The notes: generated by a model not told the origin, from the letters alone. A stretch of 64,000 nt of DNA from Streptomyces daqingensis (GCF_014645895.1 NZ_BMMP01000006.1:248001-312000); one strand, 5' to 3'. Shown: positions 47,287 to 57,976, counted from the first letter of the stretch. Translations and numbers: made by a program.

Positions 47287-48369
47287 TCAGGAGCCGACAG
47301 GCTTTGCGTCCTCCGGGTGCTGGTCCGGAGCGTTCTCCGGGTGGTGGCAGGCCGCCTCGTGACCGGGGGCGAGGGCCACGAGCGGCGGCTCCTGCGTCTT
47401 GCAGATCTGCGTCGCCTTCCAGCACCGCGTGTGGAAGCGGCATCCGCTCGGCGGCTTGATCGGCGAGGGAACGTCGCCCTGCAGCAGGATCCGCTCGCGT
47501 CCGCCCTGCGCCCTGCGGCCCGGGTCGGGCACGGGGACGGCGGAGAGCAGCGCCCGGGTGTACGGGTGCTTCGGGGACGAGTAGAGCGACTGCCGGTCGG
47601 TCAGCTCCACGATCTTGCCCAGGTACATCACGGCGATGCGGTCCGAGACGTGCCGGATCACCGACAGGTCGTGGGCGATGATCACGTACGTAAGGCCCAG
47701 CTCGTCCTGCAGGTCGTCGAGGAGGTTGATGACCTGCGCCTGGATCGAGACGTCGAGCGCGGAGACCGGCTCGTCCGCCACGACCAGCTTGGGGTTGAGC
47801 GCCAGGGCCCTGGCGATGCCGATGCGCTGCCGCTGCCCGCCGGAGAACTCGTGCGGGTAGCGGTTGTAGTGCTCGGGGTTGAGCCCGACCAGGTCCAGCA
47901 GCCGCTGGACCTCCTTCCGCACGCCCCCCTCGGGCTCCACGCCCTGCAGCTTGAACGGGGCGCTGACGATGGCGCCGACGGTGTGCCGGGGGTTCAGCGA
48001 CGAGTACGGGTCCTGGAAGATCATCTGGACGTCGCGCCGCATCGGGCGCATCGCCGCGACGCCCAGACGCGTGATGTCCCGTCCCTCGAACTCGATCTTG
48101 CCGGCGCTGGGATCCAGCAGCCGCGTGATGAGGCGGCCCATCGTCGACTTGCCGCAGCCGGACTCGCCGACGACGCCCAGGGTCTCCCCCGCCCGCACGT
48201 CGAAGTCGATGCCGTCGACGGCCTTCACCGCACCGACCTGGCGCTTGAGCAGGCCCTTGGTGATGGGGAAGTGCTTCTTCAGGCCGGAGACCCGCAGCAG
48301 CGCCTCGCCGGGCTCGGGGTCGGCCTTCGTCATCACCGCGGCCGGCGCCTGCTGGGATGGGATCGTCAT
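47287..48369 (-). CDS. oppF: Oligopeptide ABC importer ATP-binding protein (OppF-like)
   Basis: A 360-aa ATPase with Walker A GESGCGKST, signature FSGGQRQRIGIARAL and Walker B LVVADEPVSALD. The C-terminal oligopeptide-transporter extension carries the Cys-rich GCRFHTRC...C segment. ATG at 48369 with GAGGA upstream is preferred; a GTG at 48387 overlaps the oppD stop (GTGA). Last gene of the opp operon; pairs with OppD to drive peptide import. Confidence 0.95.
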   Translation of the reverse strand: MTIPSQQAPAAVMTKADPEPGEALLRVSGLKKHFPITKGLLKRQVGAVKAVDGIDFDVRAGETLGVVGESGCGKSTMGRLITRLLDPSAGKIEFEGRDITRLGVAAMRPMRRDVQMIFQDPYSSLNPRHTVGAIVSAPFKLQGVEPEGGVRKEVQRLLDLVGLNPEHYNRYPHEFSGGQRQRIGIARALALNPKLVVADEPVSALDVSIQAQVINLLDDLQDELGLTYVIIAHDLSVIRHVSDRIAVMYLGKIVELTDRQSLYSSPKHPYTRALLSAVPVPDPGRRAQGGRERILLQGDVPSPIKPPSGCRFHTRCWKATQICKTQEPPLVALAPGHEAACHHPENAPDQHPEDAKPVGS

Positions 48370-48383
48370 CTGCTCGTCCTCAC

Positions 48384-49480
48384 TCACAGCTTCGGCGCGA
48401 TCTCTTCGTTCCAGATCCGCTCCCGGTCCGCCTTCTCCATGTGGCACGCGGACCGGTGGCCGCCGCCCACGTCGCGCAGTTCGGGGCGTCGGGTACGGGT
48501 GACATTGCCCTTGGGCACGTCCGCGTACGGGCAGCGCGGATTGAAGGCGCAGCCGTCGGGGACGTTGATCAGGCTGGGCGGGGAGCCCTTCACCGGGATG
48601 AGGCGCTCGGTCTGCTCGCGGTCGATGCGCGGCATCGAGCCCAGCAGGCCCCAGGTGTACGGGTGCTCGGGCTCGTAGAAGACCTGCTCGGCCGTCCCGT
48701 ACTCCACGCACCGGCCGCCGTACATCACCAGGATGTCGTCGGCGAGCTCGGCGACGACCCCGAGGTCGTGGGTGATGATGATGACCGCGGAGCCGAACTC
48801 CTTCTGCAGATCGCGGATCAGGTCCAGGATCTGGGCCTGCACGGTGACGTCGAGCGCCGTCGTCGGCTCGTCCGCGATGAGCAGTTCCGGGTTGTTCACG
48901 AGCGACATGGCGATCATCGCCCGCTGCCGCATGCCGCCGGAGAACTCGTGCGGGTAGCTGTTGACGCGCTGGTCGGGCTGTGGGATGCCGACCCGGTCCA
49001 GCAGCTCGACGGCGCGCTTCTTGGCCGTCTTCTTGTCCACGTCGTGGTGGACCCGGTAGGCCTCGACGATCTGATGGCCGATGGTGAAGTACGGGTGCAG
49101 CGCCGAGAGCGGGTCCTGGAAGATCATCGCCATCTCGCGGCCGCGCAGCTTGCGCACGTGGTCCGGGTCGCTGCTCAGCAGCTCCTGCCCGTCGAGCCAG
49201 ATCTCGCCGGACAGCTGTGCCTTCCGCCGCCCGTACTGGCCGACGGTGTGCAGGCCCATGATGCCGAGCGACGTCACCGACTTGCCGGAGCCGGACTCGC
49301 CGACGATGCCGAGTGTCTTGCCCTTCTCCAGGTTGAAGGAGAGGCCGTCGACGGACTTCACCAGTCCGTCCTCGGTGGGGAAGTGGACCTTCAGGTCGCG
49401 CACTTCCAGGAAGGCGCGGGGAGGACGGGCGTCCGCCACCGGCTCGCCGACCGCCGCCGTACCGCTCTTGTGCGTATCCG

Positions 49481-49484
<4 letters not shown>
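48384..49484 (-). CDS. oppD: Oligopeptide ABC importer ATP-binding protein (OppD-like)
   Basis: A 366-aa ATPase with Walker [10 protein letters not shown], signature [15 protein letters not shown] and Walker [13 protein letters not shown]. The C-terminal cysteines ([11 protein letters not shown]...C) match the Fe-S-like motif of Dpp/Opp ATPases. Start overlaps the oppB stop (ATGA). Forms the heterodimeric motor with OppF. Confidence 0.95.
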
Positions 49485-50479
<995 letters not shown>

Positions 50480-50497
50480 TGCTTCCGGCCGGGTGGC

Positions 50498-50538
50498 GGC
50501 CCGGGAACCCTCCGAGTTCGTCGGAGAGTTCCCGGGCC
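50498..50538 (-). terminator. Stem-loop between oppA and oppB (possible attenuator)
   Basis: Outer arms GGCCCGGGAAC / GTTCCCGGGCC (11 bp perfect) enclose a second CTCCGA / TCGGAG stem. It sits inside an otherwise co-directional operon, so it can reduce readthrough or protect the oppA 3' end, giving more binding protein than permease. Confidence 0.6.
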
Positions 50539-50603
50539 ACCACAGCGGCCCTCACCTGCCCTTCGTGCCTAGCGGCGGGTGCGCCGGCGGAGCGGTCGGA
50601 CGG

Positions 50604-52358
50604 TCACTTGACACCCAGCGTGGCGTAGTCGTACCTGCCACTGAACGCGTCGGTCGTGGAGATGTTCGTCAGGCGGCTGGAGCGCCAGATGATGTTCTTC
50701 TCGAACGTGAAGGGCAGGTAGTAAGCGCCCTTCATGACCTCGGCGTTGATCGCGGCGTACTTCTCCGCGGCCTTGTCCTTGTCGAGCTCCGCGATCGCGT
50801 CGGCGAACATCTTGTCGATCTTCGGGTCGTCGATCATGGCGTAGTTGTTGTTGCCGTTGTCCAGGATGTACTTGCTGTGCCACAGCGGCATGCCGTAACC
50901 CTGGCCGGACGGGAAGTCCGGGCCCCAACCCATGATGATGATCCCGTAGTTCTTCTTCTTGACGACGTCGGGGTTGCCGATGATGCCCGTCGTCTGCGCG
51001 CCGTCGTACTCGTCGACCTCGGCGGTGATGCCGATCTTCTTGAGCGACGCCTGCATGGCCTCGGCGGAGGCGACCTCGACCTGCTTGTTGTTGCGCACGG
51101 CGATGGTCGTCTTGAAGCCGTTCGGCTTGCCGCACTTCTTCAGCTCGGCCTTGGCCTTGGCGATGTCCGCCTTGCCCTCGTTCTTGGCGATGCCGTACGG
51201 GTCGTACTTCAGGTCCGAACCGGGCACCAGCGCGGGCAGCATGTTCGTGCCGATGTCACCGCCGGCGAGCGGGCCGCCGCGGGCGTTCTGTATCGACTTG
51301 TGGTCCGAGCCGTAGATCATCGCCTTGCGGCAGTGGATGTTGTCGAACGGCTTCACCGTCTGCGGGAAGACCGCGTAACGGATGTAGCCCGTGCTCGGGT
51401 TGTCGATGTTGCCCTTGTGCTCCTTCAGGGCTGTCTGACGGCCTGCCGCCTCCATGCCGGTGGCGTTGATGTCCAGGTCGTAGTCGCCGTTGATGAGACG
51501 CTTGTCCATCTCGTCGGCGTTCGTCAGCAGCGTGACCGTGATCTTGTCCGGCAGCGCCTTGCGGATGTTGTCCGAGGACTTCTTCCACTCCGGGTTGCGG
51601 ACCAGCGTCAGCTTCTTGTTCGGCGTGTACGACTCGAACTTGTACGGGCCGTTGGAGAAGGGCTTCAGGCCGTACTTGGACTTGGTGTCCTTGTCCTTGC
51701 GCACCGGCGAGGCCGACGGCATCGCGAGCATCTGCTCGAAGTCACCGTTGCGCTTCGGCAGCTTGAAGACGATCTTCTTGTCGGTCGGCGTCTCGATGGC
51801 GTCGAAGCCGCCCTCGTCCTTGTAGGGACCCTTGTACTTGCCGTCCGGGTCGAGCGTGTCCTTGATGTAGATGGGACCGCCGGACAGCACGTCCTGCGCC
51901 CACTGCCGCTCGATGCCGTACTTGATGTCCTTGGAGGTGACGGGCTTGCCGTCCTCCCAGGTGATGCCGTCGCGCAGTTCGTACTCGTACGTCTTGCCGT
52001 CGTCGGAGATCTTCGCCTTCGACTTGGCGAGGTCCGGGACGAGCTCCGAGGACTCCTTGCCCGGCGCCGGCTTGCTCGTGATGAGGGTGCGGCTGTAGTA
52101 GCGCATGAAGTCCCAGGCGAAGCCGTAGTAGCCGCGCGTGGTGTCCCAGGAGTCGGCGTCCTGGGTACCGATGAACTTGAGCGTGCCGCCCTTCTTGTCC
52201 GACGCGTTGGCCAGCTTGCCGTTGGCCGCGTTGTAGCCGGGGGCCTTGCCCTCACTGTCGCTGCCGCTTCCGCCTCCGCAGGCGGCGGTGGACAGCAGCG
52301 CCGCGACCGCGACGGCCGACGCGGCGATTCTGCGCCTCGATGTGCGTTGGGTTGTCAC
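50604..52358 (-). CDS. oppA: Peptide-binding lipoprotein (OppA-like)
   Basis: A 584-aa substrate-binding protein of SBP family 5. A signal peptide ends in a lipobox with Cys27 (STAACGGG), which anchors it to the outer face of the membrane. It binds peptides and hands them to OppBC. GTG start with GGAGG upstream. Placed second in the operon, after oppC, which is not the usual A-B-C-D-F order. Confidence 0.93.
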   Translation of the reverse strand: MTTQRTSRRRIAASAVAVAALLSTAACGGGSGSDSEGKAPGYNAANGKLANASDKKGGTLKFIGTQDADSWDTTRGYYGFAWDFMRYYSRTLITSKPAPGKESSELVPDLAKSKAKISDDGKTYEYELRDGITWEDGKPVTSKDIKYGIERQWAQDVLSGGPIYIKDTLDPDGKYKGPYKDEGGFDAIETPTDKKIVFKLPKRNGDFEQMLAMPSASPVRKDKDTKSKYGLKPFSNGPYKFESYTPNKKLTLVRNPEWKKSSDNIRKALPDKITVTLLTNADEMDKRLINGDYDLDINATGMEAAGRQTALKEHKGNIDNPSTGYIRYAVFPQTVKPFDNIHCRKAMIYGSDHKSIQNARGGPLAGGDIGTNMLPALVPGSDLKYDPYGIAKNEGKADIAKAKAELKKCGKPNGFKTTIAVRNNKQVEVASAEAMQASLKKIGITAEVDEYDGAQTTGIIGNPDVVKKKNYGIIIMGWGPDFPSGQGYGMPLWHSKYILDNGNNNYAMIDDPKIDKMFADAIAELDKDKAAEKYAAINAEVMKGAYYLPFTFEKNIIWRSSRLTNISTTDAFSGRYDYATLGVK

Positions 52359-52443
52359 GATCTCGAATCCTCCGTGTAGGTCACGGCCCGCACGGCTGCG
52401 CAGGCCCCGGGGGTCAGGACCTGCCGGCCCTGTGGGTGGGGGG

Positions 52444-53445
52444 TCAACGTGTCCCCTTGGGATCGAGCGCGTCGCGCACGCCGTCGCCGAAGAGGTTGAA
52501 GGAGAGAACGGTGATGAAGATGGCCACACCCGGCACCACCATGAACATCGGATCCGCCTCGTAGTAGCGCGTGGCCTGGGAGAGCATCTGCCCCCACGAA
52601 GCGGTCGGCGGCTTGACTCCCACACCGAGGAAGCTGAGCGCCGCCTCGGTGAGGATGTTGGTGGGGATCATCAGCGTCGTGTAGACGGTGATCGGCGCGA
52701 TCAGGTTCGGCAGCAGCTCCTTGAAGAGGATGTAGCGCCGCCCTGCGCCGAGGCTGCGGGCCGCCTCCACGTACTCCCGCTCACGCAGCGAGAGCGTCTG
52801 GCCGCGGACGATGCGGCCGATGTACGGCCAGCCGAAGAAGCCGATCACCAGGATCATCACGGTCAGCCGGACCCCTGTGCCGGTGAGCCCGAACATCGAG
52901 TTCGGCACCACGGAGATCAGCGAGATGATGAAGAGCAGCTGCGGGAAGGCCAGCAGCATGTCCATCACGCGGCTGATGGCCGCGTCCAGCCAGCCGCCGA
53001 AGTAGCCCGCGAGAGCGCCCATTACGGTGCCGACGACGACGGCGACCATGGCGGAGAGGAAGCCGACGAGCAGCGAGACACGTGCGCCGTAGACGATGCG
53101 GCTGAAGAGGTCGCGGCCGTTGCCGGGTTCGACGCCGAGGAGATGGTCGGCGCTGATTCCGCCGAGCGCGCCCTTCGGGGTCTGGAAGAGCGGGTCGACC
53201 AGGTCCTCGTGGTGCTTGTCGGGCGGATGCCCCAGCACGCTCACGATGAGCGGCGCGAGCACCGCGACCGCGATCAGCAACAGGACCACGATGCCGCCGG
53301 TGAGAGCCAGTTTGTCGCGCTTCAAACGGTTCCACGCGATGCGTCCGAGAGACCGGCCTTCGATCGCCTTGCCGGTGGAATCGCCACCGAGAGCAGGATC
53401 GACGGGCGCGGTTTCCGCGGACGTGTCGTGCAGTGGTGCCGTCAT
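52444..53445 (-). CDS. oppC: Oligopeptide ABC importer permease (OppC-like)
   Basis: A 333-aa permease. About 45 cytoplasmic N-terminal residues are followed by TM1, the OppC N-terminal domain and the EAA-type EYVEAARSLGAGRRYILFKELL loop. It is the first gene of the leftward opp operon; ATG at 53445 follows GAGAGAGGG. An upstream operator-like region lies at 53613-53643. Confidence 0.93.
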   Translation of the reverse strand: MTAPLHDTSAETAPVDPALGGDSTGKAIEGRSLGRIAWNRLKRDKLALTGGIVVLLLIAVAVLAPLIVSVLGHPPDKHHEDLVDPLFQTPKGALGGISADHLLGVEPGNGRDLFSRIVYGARVSLLVGFLSAMVAVVVGTVMGALAGYFGGWLDAAISRVMDMLLAFPQLLFIISLISVVPNSMFGLTGTGVRLTVMILVIGFFGWPYIGRIVRGQTLSLREREYVEAARSLGAGRRYILFKELLPNLIAPITVYTTLMIPTNILTEAALSFLGVGVKPPTASWGQMLSQATRYYEADPMFMVVPGVAIFITVLSFNLFGDGVRDALDPKGTR

Positions 53446-53612
53446 CGTGGGGGACCCTCTCTCGGCCGGCGGTGACCGGCCACGCCCGCCGCTGTAGCGG
53501 CCAGTTCGCAAGCAGTGCCTACAGAAGGCCATCGGCCTCAACGGTCGGGAGTCTTCATCGGCCCCGCGATCACCCGCCAGTCCCCCTGGGGAAAGGATGC
53601 CTAACTGTGATG

Positions 53613-53643
53613 TGACGCGTCAGGTTCCGTTATACGAACGGAA
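53613..53643 (-). promoter_or_regulatory. opp promoter with two overlapping inverted repeats
   Basis: TGACGCGTCA (53613-53622) is a perfect palindrome. TTCCGTT / AACGGAA (53625-53643, 5-nt centre) is a perfect 7-bp repeat that covers a minus-strand TATAAC (-10-like, 53629-53634). A repressor bound here would block opp transcription. The transcript start would be about 170 bp upstream of oppC. Confidence 0.5.
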
Positions 53644-54038
53644 GCTGGCGACTATCGGAGCCGGAACGGGCGGCGCACAGCACCCCCCACCTGCGGCTTC
53701 TCACCGGCCTCCGACCTCTACGCGCGTCCGCCCGCTCTCCCGCCCGGCGCCTCACGGGCCCCACGGGGCAGGGAAGTTGACCGCCGCCGCGGTCACCTCC
53801 GAACCGCTCCCGGAACGGCCTCCATTGGGACGTGGCGAGCCGTCCGGAAGCCCCTCTGCGGGTGCCCCCGGAGGGCACGAACGGGCGGAACGGATGCGCA
53901 CGACGCACACGAAAACGGACACCGCCGGTGCGCCGCTCCGAGTGGCGGGCGAAGGCTCCCGGCGCGCGTGTAGGTCGCGCGTGGGCACCAGTACGTGCCC
54001 CCGGGCGCGGAAGCGCACCGGGCGACAGCGCACCCGGG

Positions 54039-54054
54039 GCGCCCGTGCGGGCGC
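54039..54054 (-). terminator. Short hairpin downstream of the first sseB-like gene
   Basis: GCGCCCG / CGGGCGC with a 2-nt loop, 6 bp past the gene's stop. Confidence 0.4.
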
Positions 54055-54059
54055 GCGGG

Positions 54060-54833
54060 TCAGAACGGGCGCGGGTAGCCGTAGCCCTGGCCGGGGCCGG
54101 CCTGCTGGGCGGCGTGGGCCGCGGGCACGTCACGGTCGAAGAAGGGCCGGGAGTTGCGGCGGAGCCACATCGCCACCGGGTCGTAGTCGTCCGACATCGC
54201 GACGCTCGAGACGGGAAGCCCCTCGGGAACTGCGGCCACGGACTCGCGCATCATCTGCTGGGCCGACTCCACGGCGTGACGGCCCGTGTCGTAGAGATCC
54301 AGGCCGATCGCGAGATACGCGGCGCCCAGCGCGGGCTGCACCCAGCAGCGCCGCAGCGAGCGCACGGCCGGCGTGCGGTGCGCGTTCTGGCTGAGCAGCG
54401 CGTAGAACTGGGCGATGTCCAGGTTCGGTTCGGTGATGCGGAGCGGGCCGGCGGGAAGCTGGCCGAGGCCCTGGGCGACGCGGCGCAGGTCGAGCCACGG
54501 GACGCCGACACCGCCCCCCGGCGCGTGCGGGTTCAGCCAGATCCCCCACCGCTCGGGGAAGAGGGCTGTGGCGATCTCGCGGCCTGTCACCACCTCGTGC
54601 GCGCGGTCCCAGCCGGACGCCGCCAGCTCCTGCTGCGAGGTCACGCACGGCGCGTAGCCGTACCCTCCGACCTCCATGTTTCCGTACTGGGCGTCGGGGG
54701 AGCCCGGCTGGCCGTTCCAGAGCAGCATCCACACCTGGCTCTCGGCGAGCGCATCCAGCAGCGACTCGTAAGTCTCGTACCTCCCCGGCGTCACCTGCCC
54801 CAGCAGCTGCTCGAGGCCCGCACCCGCGCTCAC
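54060..54833 (-). CDS. SseB-like protein (copy 1)
   Basis: A 257-aa protein of the SseB family, named from E. coli for enhanced serine sensitivity when overproduced. An N-terminal SseB domain (about residues 15-130, SQVWMLLWNGQPG) precedes a C-terminal part with VRSLRRCWVQPALG. The GTG at 54833 overlaps the stop of a 42-aa upstream frame as GTGA. Molecular role unknown. Its neighbour is a paralogue, and both lie near glycine/serine genes. Confidence 0.8.
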   Translation of the reverse strand: MSAGAGLEQLLGQVTPGRYETYESLLDALAESQVWMLLWNGQPGSPDAQYGNMEVGGYGYAPCVTSQQELAASGWDRAHEVVTGREIATALFPERWGIWLNPHAPGGGVGVPWLDLRRVAQGLGQLPAGPLRITEPNLDIAQFYALLSQNAHRTPAVRSLRRCWVQPALGAAYLAIGLDLYDTGRHAVESAQQMMRESVAAVPEGLPVSSVAMSDDYDPVAMWLRRNSRPFFDRDVPAAHAAQQAGPGQGYGYPRPF

Positions 54834-54958
54834 CTGGCCGCCCTTTCTCCGCTGCCGCCCCGCCCGCTCGCCGCGCTCGCGCGGCCCGCCGGGAAGCGGT
54901 CCTGCTCGATGATCTGCTCCGGGCCCGCGCACGCGGCCCACCCCGTTGTCCCCGTCAT
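54830..54958 (-). CDS. 42-aa open frame overlapping the sseB copy 1 start
   Basis: Starts MTGTTGWAACAGPEQ and ends ASGRGGSGERAAR, with its TGA overlapping the GTG of sseB copy 1 (GTGA). No good ribosome-binding site. It could be a translated leader, or the N-terminal end of the SseB protein itself put out of frame by a sequencing error or a real frameshift. Confidence 0.3.
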   Translation of the reverse strand: MTGTTGWAACAGPEQIIEQDRFPAGRASAASGRGGSGERAAR

Positions 54959-55066
54959 CAAACCAGCTTACGAGCAGGGACCGACATCACGCCTCGTCCC
55001 GCAGCGCTAGACCTCAGGTGCGAGAAGCGGGTGCGGGGTGGCCTGGTACGGCCGGCGCACACGGTC

Positions 55067-55837
55067 TCAGGCCCGCGTGTAGAAGGGGCGCACGCACTGC
55101 CGCATCCACTCCACGACCGGGTCCTGCGCCGCGTCCAGCAGTACGAGCTGCACGAGCCATTCCACCGGGACGCGGCCCAGCGCGCGGCCCAGCGCGTCGT
55201 GGGCGGCCTGGCGGACCCCGGGGTCGAGGTCGTCCAGCTCGATGCCGATGAACAGCGCCGGGGCCTCGCCCTCGGTGCTGGCCAGGGCGCGCCGGGCGGT
55301 CCGCACGGCGGGCAGCGTCGAGAACTCGCCGGCGGCGGCGCCGAGGAAGTCCGCCGGCTCCTCCTGCCAGTCCGGCTCGAAGAGCCGCACCCGGGCTCCC
55401 CTGGCCACGCCCCAGGACGCCTGCTCGCCGGGGGTGTTGGCGCACAGCTCGGCCACCGCCTCGGGCGGCAGCGGCATCCCCACGGTGCCCTCGGGGTTCA
55501 CGGCGATGCCCACCTGCGGCGGCAGCCCGCGGGCGAACTCCCGTGCGGGGGCGACCGTGAAGGACATGTGGTTCCCGACCACGTGCAGGAACTGCTGCTC
55601 GGAGCTGAAGACGGGGACGTACGGCGCCCCGTCCAGCTCGACCGTCGGCAGGTCCAGCGCGGCACTCGCGGGGCCGCCGCCCTCCGGCAGGGGCACCCAG
55701 ACGCTGCTGCGGCCGAGTACTTCCAGCAGCCGGGCGCCCGCGTGGGGCACGTCGAGGGAGGCCGCGAGGGTTTCCTCCAGCTCGTTGCCTGGCCAGCCTC
55801 CGCCGTGGCCCGGTCCGTACTGCTGCGGAATGGTCAT
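55067..55837 (-). CDS. SseB-like protein (copy 2)
   Basis: A 256-aa SseB-family protein starting MTIPQQYGPGHGGGWPG, with the domain SSVWVPLPEGG and a C-terminal half like that of copy 1 (EWMRQCVRPFYTRA against AMWLRRNSRPFFD). The two genes are tandem, co-directional paralogues separated by the 42-aa frame. Divergent from the secreted helical protein gene. Role unknown; the family phenotype concerns serine. Confidence 0.82.
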   Translation of the reverse strand: MTIPQQYGPGHGGGWPGNELEETLAASLDVPHAGARLLEVLGRSSVWVPLPEGGGPASAALDLPTVELDGAPYVPVFSSEQQFLHVVGNHMSFTVAPAREFARGLPPQVGIAVNPEGTVGMPLPPEAVAELCANTPGEQASWGVARGARVRLFEPDWQEEPADFLGAAAGEFSTLPAVRTARRALASTEGEAPALFIGIELDDLDPGVRQAAHDALGRALGRVPVEWLVQLVLLDAAQDPVVEWMRQCVRPFYTRA

Positions 55838-56083
55838 GGCGGCAACCCTAGATGAGCTTTCGAACAGCTCGGTCACAGGGAGCCGTTGTAGATCGACGGG
55901 AGGCAGTCGGACGGGTGGCGGACGCCCCTGTGCCCCCTGCGCGGAGGGCGGTCGCGGGCGAACGGGGCCGCCGTACGACGGGCCCCGTTCACGTATGGCC
56001 ACCCTCCGGTTGCGCAGTGCGACGGGCCTGCGAATCGTGGGCACAGTCCCATCGCCTTGCACCGTTTTCGGAGGAACTGCACA

Positions 56084-57121
56084 ATGCGCGCCACCAACGC
56101 GGCGTACGCCGCACTCACCCTCGCGCTCACGGGATCCCTGGCCGCCGGCCTCGCCGGCCCGGCCGCCGCCGCCCCCCACGCCCCGACCGCCTCCGGAAGC
56201 CGGGCACACGCGCCCGCGCAGCACGACGCGGAGCACGTCCACGTACTGCGCCTCCGCGCGCTGGGCGGCCTCGGCCGGCTGTCCGGGCTGGCGACCTCGT
56301 CCGTCGAGGTCCAGAACAACACCAGGGAGATGACGCCGGAGCAGCGGCGGCAGCTCGACTCGCAGCTGCGGGACGTCCGGGAGTACGTGGCCGGGTTCCG
56401 CACCGCGCGGACCCTGCCTGCGACCGGCGAGGGGCGGCAGCGCGACGAGAGGAAGGCCGTCCTCACCACCCGCGCCGCGCACGGCTTCCAGAGCTCACTG
56501 GAGCGGCTGTCGGGCCACCGCGCGGGCAGCGCGAAGGACCGCGAAGCGGCGTCGAAGGCCCTGCTCGACCGGCTGGAGGCGCTCAACACGGCGGCGCTGA
56601 AGGACCTGGGGATCGTCAGCGAGAAGGACGCCCGGGACGGTTCCGCGCCGAAGTCCGCGGTGACGCGGACGCTGATCGTCCGTCAGGCCCTCACTCCCGA
56701 CCGTCTGGAGCGGTACGACGACCTGTCCGACGAGGTCGGCGATCTGCTGGAGGACGTCCAGGAATCGCCGGACGGACGGCTCTCCCGGAGGGACGCCGAC
56801 GAGCACCACCAGGACATCCGGGAAGAGCTGTCGGAACTGCGCGACCGGAGCGGGGACCGCGAGTACGCGGCCCTCGAAGCGCTGGAGCTGCGCGCCGAGG
56901 CGCTGCTCGACAGCACGCGGGAAGGTGACACGCGGCGCAGCCGCGCGGAGGCCCGCCGCCTGGCGCGGGAGACGGTGCGGCTTCTCGCCACGGCTCCCGG
57001 CGGCCGGGCCGGCGCGTACGGGGACGCGGAGCGGGGCCGCCCGGACGGCTCGGACGAGCCGTCCGGTGTGGACGGCGTGCGGCAGTGGACGGGGAGGCTG
57101 CTCTCCTCGCTGCTGGACTGA
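56084..57121 (+). CDS. Secreted, highly charged helical protein
   Basis: A 345-aa protein with a clean Sec signal peptide (MRATNAAYAALTLALTGSLA, cleavage near AAAPHA) and a mature part rich in Asp, Arg, Glu and Ala that should be mostly alpha-helical, possibly coiled coil. No domain is recognised. GGAGG lies 9 nt before the ATG. A very strong terminator follows. May be an extracellular or wall-associated structural protein. Confidence 0.75.
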   Translation: MRATNAAYAALTLALTGSLAAGLAGPAAAAPHAPTASGSRAHAPAQHDAEHVHVLRLRALGGLGRLSGLATSSVEVQNNTREMTPEQRRQLDSQLRDVREYVAGFRTARTLPATGEGRQRDERKAVLTTRAAHGFQSSLERLSGHRAGSAKDREAASKALLDRLEALNTAALKDLGIVSEKDARDGSAPKSAVTRTLIVRQALTPDRLERYDDLSDEVGDLLEDVQESPDGRLSRRDADEHHQDIREELSELRDRSGDREYAALEALELRAEALLDSTREGDTRRSRAEARRLARETVRLLATAPGGRAGAYGDAERGRPDGSDEPSGVDGVRQWTGRLLSSLLD

Positions 57122-57128
57122 GGAGGAT

Positions 57129-57177
57129 GCGCCCGGCCGCCCCGTCGTTCCCTGCGGACGGCGGGGCGGCCGGGCGC
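57129..57177. terminator. 16-bp perfect terminator stem
   Basis: GCGCCCGGCCGCCCCG and its complement with a 17-nt loop, between the secreted protein gene and the convergent ATPase gene. Confidence 0.8.
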
Positions 57178-57207
57178 AACGTTCGGCGGGGCGAGCGGGC
57201 GCATCGT

Positions 57208-57954
57208 TCACGAGCTGGGATTCAGCGCACCCGGCTCACTGCTTGACGGGGCCGCCCCCTGCCGCTCGGCTTGCTGGTCGAAGGCCACCCCGCGCAGCGC
57301 CGCGGCGGCTTCCCGGTCCAGCAGCACCACGGACGCGCACCCGCGCGGCAGGCGCCCGGCCTCGGCCTCGGCGAGGAGCTGCCGCACGGCCCTGCGGTGC
57401 CGGAGGAAGGCGTAGTCGGAGACGCGCCGCCCCCGCTGCTCCTGTCCGGCCAGGGCTGCCGACGGCGGTACGTCGAGAAGGACGAGATGCATCGCCCGGC
57501 CACGCCTGCGCGAGTCCCTTCCCAGCCAGTTGCGCACCCAGCTCTGGCTTCCGCAGTCGTGCACGATGACGCTCGCGCCGGAGGCCAGCGCGGCGCGCAG
57601 CCCCGCGTAGTGCGTGAGCCTGACCAGCGGCCGGTAGACGGCGTAGGGGAGCCAGCGGGGCAGCAGGGCCGACCAGCGCTCCCGTGCGTCCTGGGAGTCG
57701 ATGCGGCGGACCGTGTCCGCCACGGCCACGACGCGGCGGATCAGCGTCGACTTCCCGCTTCCGGGGAGACCGGAGACCACCACCCTGTCGCCGGTCGGGA
57801 AGCGCAGCGTCCGTCTCGACGAGGTGCCGCGCAGATCGTGCCGGACGACCGGCGTGGACGCTTTCGTGGCGGAGGCGGCCCGCCCCTGCCGGGAGCCGGC
57901 TTGGGAGTATCCCCAGCCCGTCACCGTCGCGTACGTACTGCGCAGGCTGCCCAC
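57208..57954 (-). CDS. P-loop ATPase/kinase-like protein
   Basis: A 248-aa protein with Walker A GLPGSGKST (residues 62-70) and a short kinase-like core with LVLLDVPPSAAL as the second strand, typical of AAA_33/zeta-toxin-like small-molecule kinases. The substrate is unknown. The GTG at 57954 follows GGGAGGG at 7 nt. It stands alone, divergent from the glycine riboswitch region, with a 16-bp palindrome just upstream. Confidence 0.82.
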   Translation of the reverse strand: MGSLRSTYATVTGWGYSQAGSRQGRAASATKASTPVVRHDLRGTSSRRTLRFPTGDRVVVSGLPGSGKSTLIRRVVAVADTVRRIDSQDARERWSALLPRWLPYAVYRPLVRLTHYAGLRAALASGASVIVHDCGSQSWVRNWLGRDSRRRGRAMHLVLLDVPPSAALAGQEQRGRRVSDYAFLRHRRAVRQLLAEAEAGRLPRGCASVVLLDREAAAALRGVAFDQQAERQGAAPSSSEPGALNPSS

Positions 57955-57976
57955 CTGATCGCCCTCCCCGAATAAC

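Larger units (their letters stand above)
53446..54059. other. 614-bp intergenic region upstream of oppC
   Basis: Contains the opp promoter/operator region on the left and the terminator of the first sseB-like gene on the right. The middle (about 53650-54030) has no recognisable gene; open frames there have Arg/Pro/Ser bias typical of GC-rich non-coding DNA. Confidence 0.5.

Noticed and set aside
53650..54030. Open frames between opp and the sseB-like genes
   Set aside because: Both strands give Arg/Pro/Ser/Gly-biased translations without ribosome-binding sites or domains.
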